Shown piece after piece: positions 4,221 through 6,954 of a stretch of 6,954 nt of DNA. The translations under genes and the position numbers were made by a program. Location of the stretch: NCBI GenBank assembly GCA_027483745.1, contig JAIXTZ010000060.1:1-6954 (forward strand), read 5' to 3'. The notes below the pieces were generated by a model that was given only the letters and a program-made list of their open reading frames with translations, ran no database searches and was not told the DNA's origin. The DNA comes from Lysobacteraceae bacterium. GTDB lineage: Bacteria > Pseudomonadota > Gammaproteobacteria > Xanthomonadales > Xanthomonadaceae. Within the stretch, counting starts at the first letter, position 1, and every line of letters begins with the position of its first letter.

Positions 4221-6315
4221 CGGCGGGCTCCGGGGCATAGGAGGGATCGAAGAAGGCCTGCACGTCGGCCAGAGCCTTGGTGCGCGTGAGCGGCGGCAGG
4301 CTGGCCATGAACACGCGGCCGTAGGGCTTGCTGACGAGGCGCGGGTCGCAGAGCACCAGCACACCGCGATCGTCGTGGCGGCGGATCAGGCGGCCGACGC
4401 CCTGCTTCAGCGCGATGGCGGCCGTAGGCACCTGTTCGGCGAGGAAGGGGTTGCCGCCGCGACGGCGCACGGCCTCGAGCCGCGCTTCGAGCACCGGATC
4501 GTCCGGCGCGGCGAAGGGCAGCTTGTCGATCACAACGACGCTCAGCGCATCGCCGGCCACGTCCACGCCTTCCCAGAAACTCGCGGCCCCCAGCAACACG
4601 CCGTTGCCGCTGGCGCGGAACTGCTCGATCAGCTGCAGGCGCGGCGCGGTGCCCTGCACGAACAGCGGCCACGGCCCGCCTGCCAGCAGCGCGGCCGCCT
4701 CTCGGAGCGCGCGGTGCGAGGTGAACAGCAGGAAGGCGCGGCCCTTCGAGGCCTCGAGCACCGGCCGCACCGCCGCGATGACGCGCTCGGTGTAGTCGCG
4801 CGACGAGGGCTCGGGCAGGCCGGGCGGGAAGTAGGCCAGCGACTGCGCCTTCCAGTCGAAGGGGCTCTGCTCGAGCAAGGTGCGCGGCTCGTGGAGGCCG
4901 AGTTTCCAGGCGATGTGCCTAAGGTCGCCGCCGACGGCCAGCGTGGCCGAGGTGAAGATCCACGCCGCCTTGCTCTGCTCACGGTAGCGGCGCAGCGGGC
5001 CGGCGACGTCGAGCGGCGTGATCGAGAAGGCAAAACCGCGCTGCGTGAGCTCGAACCAGCGCACTTCGCCGTGCGAGGCGGTGTCGGCGCGGCCGTCTTT
5101 CTCCTCGCCATCGCCATCGCCATCGCCATCGTCAGCGTCGGCGTCGGCGTCGGCGTGATCGTTCGCCGTGTCGGCATGCTCATCGGCATCGAGCAAGCCC
5201 GGCGCGCCTTCGGCCCAAGTGCGCAGCCGCGTCTGGAACAGCTCGAGCCGCGTCAGCACCGCCGCGAACTCCGGCGCGGCCTCCTTCATCGGCGTCACCG
5301 CGGCCAGCAGCCCGGCCATCGACGCATCGAGCGTGCGCACGAGCCCCGGCATGTCGGCATGGTGGCCAAGCAGCAGGGCCAGCGTGCCGCGCTGCGGCAG
5401 GCCTTCGCACTGCGCACGCAGCAGGCGGATCGCGGCCTCGAGCTCGCGCACGGCGGGAGACACCGCGGCGAGGCTGCCCGCGACCTTGCCACAGGCGCCG
5501 ATCGCGTCGCGCGTGAGGTCGACGAGCATGCGCGCCGACACCGATTCGCCGAAGAACTGCGAGGCGAGGTCGGGCAGCTGGTGGGCTTCGTCCAGCACGA
5601 AGGCCGAAGCGCCCGGCAGGATCTCGCCGAAGCCCTCCTCCTTGATGGCGAGGTCGGCCAGCAGCAGGTGATGGTTGATGACGACGAGGTCGGCGGCCTG
5701 CGCGTCGGCACGCGCCTTCACGACGAAGCAGTCGCTCCAGAACGGGCACTCGCTACCGAGGCAGTTCTCGACCGTCGAAGTGACCAAGCCGCGCAGCGGC
5801 GAGTCCTCCGGCAGGTCCTCGATCTCGGCGAGGTCGCCGCGCCGCGTGCGCTTGCTCCATTGCACGATGCGCTCGAACTGCGCGATCTGCTCGCGGCCGC
5901 TGAACACCGGCGCGCCCTTGGCGAGCTCGGCGCGCTGCAGGCACAGGTAATTGCTGCGGCCTTTCAGCAGCGCGGTGCGCAGACCGAGGCCGAGCGCCTC
6001 GCGCACTTTCGGCAGGTCGCGGTGGTAGAGCTGGTCTTGCAGCGCCTTGGTGCCGGTCGAGACGATCACGCGCTGGCCGGAGAGCAGGGCCGGCACGAGG
6101 TAGGCGTAGGTCTTGCCGGTACCGGTACCGGCCTCGGCCACCAGGGCCCCGCGCTCGGCCATGGTCTCGGCGATGGCGACGCCGAGCCGTTGCTGCGCCG
6201 GCCGCGGCGCGTAGCCGGGAATCGCGTTCGCCAGCGCGCCGCCCTCGTCGAGCGCACGGGCGGTCAGCATCGGCAGCACCCCGCGGCCGCCGGAGGGGGC
6301 GGCCTCCGTACTCAC
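4210..6315 (-). CDS. yoaA: YoaA, XPD/DinG-like iron-sulfur superfamily 2 DNA helicase
   Basis: YoaA is a 5'-3' DNA helicase of the XPD/Rad3 family; in E. coli it works with HolC, the chi subunit of DNA polymerase III, to repair stalled replication forks. Numbered from GTG 6315 (701 residues), it shows Walker A EAGTGTGKT (61-69), four iron-sulfur cysteines C125, C185, C190 and C196 (NYLC, then CLGSEC and SDC), INHHLLLADLA (214-223), the DEAH box (242-245), FTSATLA (454-460), FLLFTSHRALREA (528-540), SFWEGVD (579-585) and QGVGRLIRR (638-646). It resembles E. coli YoaA (636 residues) along its length, except for an Asp-rich insertion at about 376-415. GTG 6315 makes a GTGA overlap with the upstream lipoprotein gene. 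ATG 6270 (686 residues) matches the E. coli start better and is a serious alternative; both have weak ribosome binding sites. The open frame continues upstream past 6315 only as a shadow of the lipoprotein gene. Confidence 0.94.
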   Translation of the reverse strand: MSTEAAPSGGRGVLPMLTARALDEGGALANAIPGYAPRPAQQRLGVAIAETMAERGALVAEAGTGTGKTYAYLVPALLSGQRVIVSTGTKALQDQLYHRDLPKVREALGLGLRTALLKGRSNYLCLQRAELAKGAPVFSGREQIAQFERIVQWSKRTRRGDLAEIEDLPEDSPLRGLVTSTVENCLGSECPFWSDCFVVKARADAQAADLVVINHHLLLADLAIKEEGFGEILPGASAFVLDEAHQLPDLASQFFGESVSARMLVDLTRDAIGACGKVAGSLAAVSPAVRELEAAIRLLRAQCEGLPQRGTLALLLGHHADMPGLVRTLDASMAGLLAAVTPMKEAAPEFAAVLTRLELFQTRLRTWAEGAPGLLDADEHADTANDHADADADADDGDGDGDGEEKDGRADTASHGEVRWFELTQRGFAFSITPLDVAGPLRRYREQSKAAWIFTSATLAVGGDLRHIAWKLGLHEPRTLLEQSPFDWKAQSLAYFPPGLPEPSSRDYTERVIAAVRPVLEASKGRAFLLFTSHRALREAAALLAGGPWPLFVQGTAPRLQLIEQFRASGNGVLLGAASFWEGVDVAGDALSVVVIDKLPFAAPDDPVLEARLEAVRRRGGNPFLAEQVPTAAIALKQGVGRLIRRHDDRGVLVLCDPRLVSKPYGRVFMASLPPLTRTKALADVQAFFDPSYAPEPADAR
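5107..5154. repeat. Hexanucleotide tandem repeat inside yoaA encoding an Asp-rich stretch
   Basis: On the plus strand there are four perfect GCCATC units (5107-5130), then GTCAGC, then three perfect GTCGGC units (5137-5154), all in 6-bp phase. On the coding strand they read as (Asp-Gly)4 and (Ala-Asp)4. Because the unit is 6 bp, gain or loss of copies would keep the helicase frame and only change linker length. The flanking codons continue the Ala/Asp/His-rich pattern (about residues 376-392), suggesting older, decayed copies. Confidence 0.9.
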
Positions 6316-6848
6316 ATCCGCACCGGCGGCGCGATGGTGCAGCGTTCGAGCATGGCCGCCGCGGAGGCGGCGTTCTCCGACTCGCCGCGGGATTCGCGTA
6401 GCAGTTTCACCAGCGTCCAGTTGCGGCGGCACAGCGGGCCGGATTTCGGGCCAAGGGCGATGCTCTGCTTGGCCAGGGCCTCGGCTTCGTCGCGGGCCTG
6501 GCGCAGCACGGCAAGCTCGGCGCGCCACTGCAGAAGGTCCGGGTCGTCGGGCGTAATGGCGAGCGCCTTCAGCAGTTCGCGATCGGCGCGCTGCGGGCGA
6601 TTCGCGGCCTGCGCCTTCTCGGCGCGCTCGCGCAGGTCCTCGACGTGCGGATCGACCAGCGGGGTGACGACCAGTTCGACGCCATCGCGGCCGGCGGCCT
6701 GCGTGGCTTCGACGATCTGCGCGTCGGTGAGCGGCGGCGGGCCGGCCGGCACCGCGGGGGCCGGAGGCGGCGTGGCGCAGCTGGCCAGCAGCAGCGCGCC
6801 GCCCAAGATCGCCAGGCCACGAAGCGCGGCGGCATGCATCGGGTTCAT
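6312..6848 (-). CDS. Small putative outer-membrane lipoprotein with TPR-like helices, function unknown
   Basis: This 178-residue protein begins with a lipoprotein signal peptide: basic N-region, hydrophobic GLAILGGALLL (11-21) and lipobox L21-A22-S23-C24. The residue after the cysteine is Ala, not Asp, so sorting to the outer membrane is expected by the E. coli rule. A Pro/Ala-rich linker (27-40) leads into charged amphipathic helices (about 68-135) with a TPR-like cadence (RADRELLKALAITPDDPDLL). Cysteines C140 and C170 could form a disulfide in the periplasm. ATG 6848 has AAGGA just upstream (short 4-nt spacing); ATG 6839 and GTG 6860 are alternatives, the last giving a GTGA overlap with the preceding partial gene. 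Its stop overlaps the yoaA GTG. I do not recognise the family. E. coli also has a lipoprotein gene, yeaY, near yoaA-tsaB, but I see no sequence resemblance. Confidence 0.85.
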   Translation of the reverse strand: MNPMHAAALRGLAILGGALLLASCATPPPAPAVPAGPPPLTDAQIVEATQAAGRDGVELVVTPLVDPHVEDLRERAEKAQAANRPQRADRELLKALAITPDDPDLLQWRAELAVLRQARDEAEALAKQSIALGPKSGPLCRRNWTLVKLLRESRGESENAASAAAMLERCTIAPPVRM

Positions 6849-6856
6849 CCTGTCCT

Positions 6857-6954
6857 TCACTCGCCGTCCGCTCCAAAACCGAAGAAATCGAGCAGGCCGC
6901 GTTCGACGCAGCTCAGGTGCTCGGCAGGCAGGAAGCCTGCGACAAAAGGATAGC
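6857..6954 (-). CDS. C-terminal end of an unidentified protein (partial)
   Basis: A minus-strand frame open from the right edge ends at TGA 6859-6857. It gives 31 residues starting YPFVAGFLPAEHL and ending LLDFFGFGADGE. The mix of hydrophobic and charged residues looks like real coding sequence rather than a high-GC shadow, which would be rich in Arg, Ala and Pro. Its stop overlaps a GTG at 6860-6858 that could start the lipoprotein, repeating the GTGA junction seen elsewhere in this operon. The fragment is too short to identify. Confidence 0.6.
   Translation of the reverse strand, partial: YPFVAGFLPAEHLSCVERGLLDFFGFGADGE

Noticed and set aside
6316..6876. A 187-codon N-terminal extension of the YoaA frame
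   Set aside because: It runs through the lipoprotein gene in another frame and is Arg/Ala/Pro-rich without similarity to helicases. The E. coli-like start region lies at 6270-6315.

Overview
The window is very GC-rich and almost completely coding. The proteins resemble gammaproteobacterial ones. The gene order (type IV pilus chemotaxis genes, gshB, a TonB-like gene, then tsaB and yoaA) suggests a Xanthomonadaceae/Lysobacter-like member of the Lysobacterales. That placement is inferred from gene content and composition, not from a database search.

Layout. Positions 1-1052 (minus strand) hold the start of the Pil-Chp chemosensory operon that controls twitching motility: pilG (response regulator), pilI (CheW-like adaptor) and the first 20 codons of what is probably pilJ (receptor). 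No pilH lies between pilG and pilI. A 183-bp divergent intergenic region (1053-1235) carries a good sigma-70-type promoter for pilG, with a duplicated TTGACAC. Positions 1236-3088 (plus strand) hold gshB (glutathione synthetase), overlapped by 4 bp by a TonB-family energy transducer. Pseudomonas aeruginosa has the same neighbourhood (tonB3-gshB-pilG), and TonB3 there is needed for type IV pilus assembly and twitching, so this TonB may also serve the pilus.

Positions 3085-6954 (minus strand) form a compressed operon, read from the right edge: the tail of an unidentified gene, a small TPR-like lipoprotein, yoaA (XPD/DinG-like iron-sulfur DNA helicase), a VOC/glyoxalase-fold protein, and tsaB (t6A tRNA modification). 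Consecutive genes overlap by 4-11 bp, mostly as GTGA stop/start overlaps. yoaA and tsaB are also neighbours in E. coli. The tonB and tsaB genes converge and share one CTAG palindrome as both stop codons.

The most unusual points are an Asp-rich insertion in YoaA encoded by a hexanucleotide tandem repeat, the loss of the usual Ser/His pair in the TonB transmembrane helix, the absence of pilH, and the shared stop palindrome. I see no mobile element, CRISPR array, RNA gene or convincing intrinsic terminator. The window looks like ordinary core chromosome rather than a new defence or accessory system.
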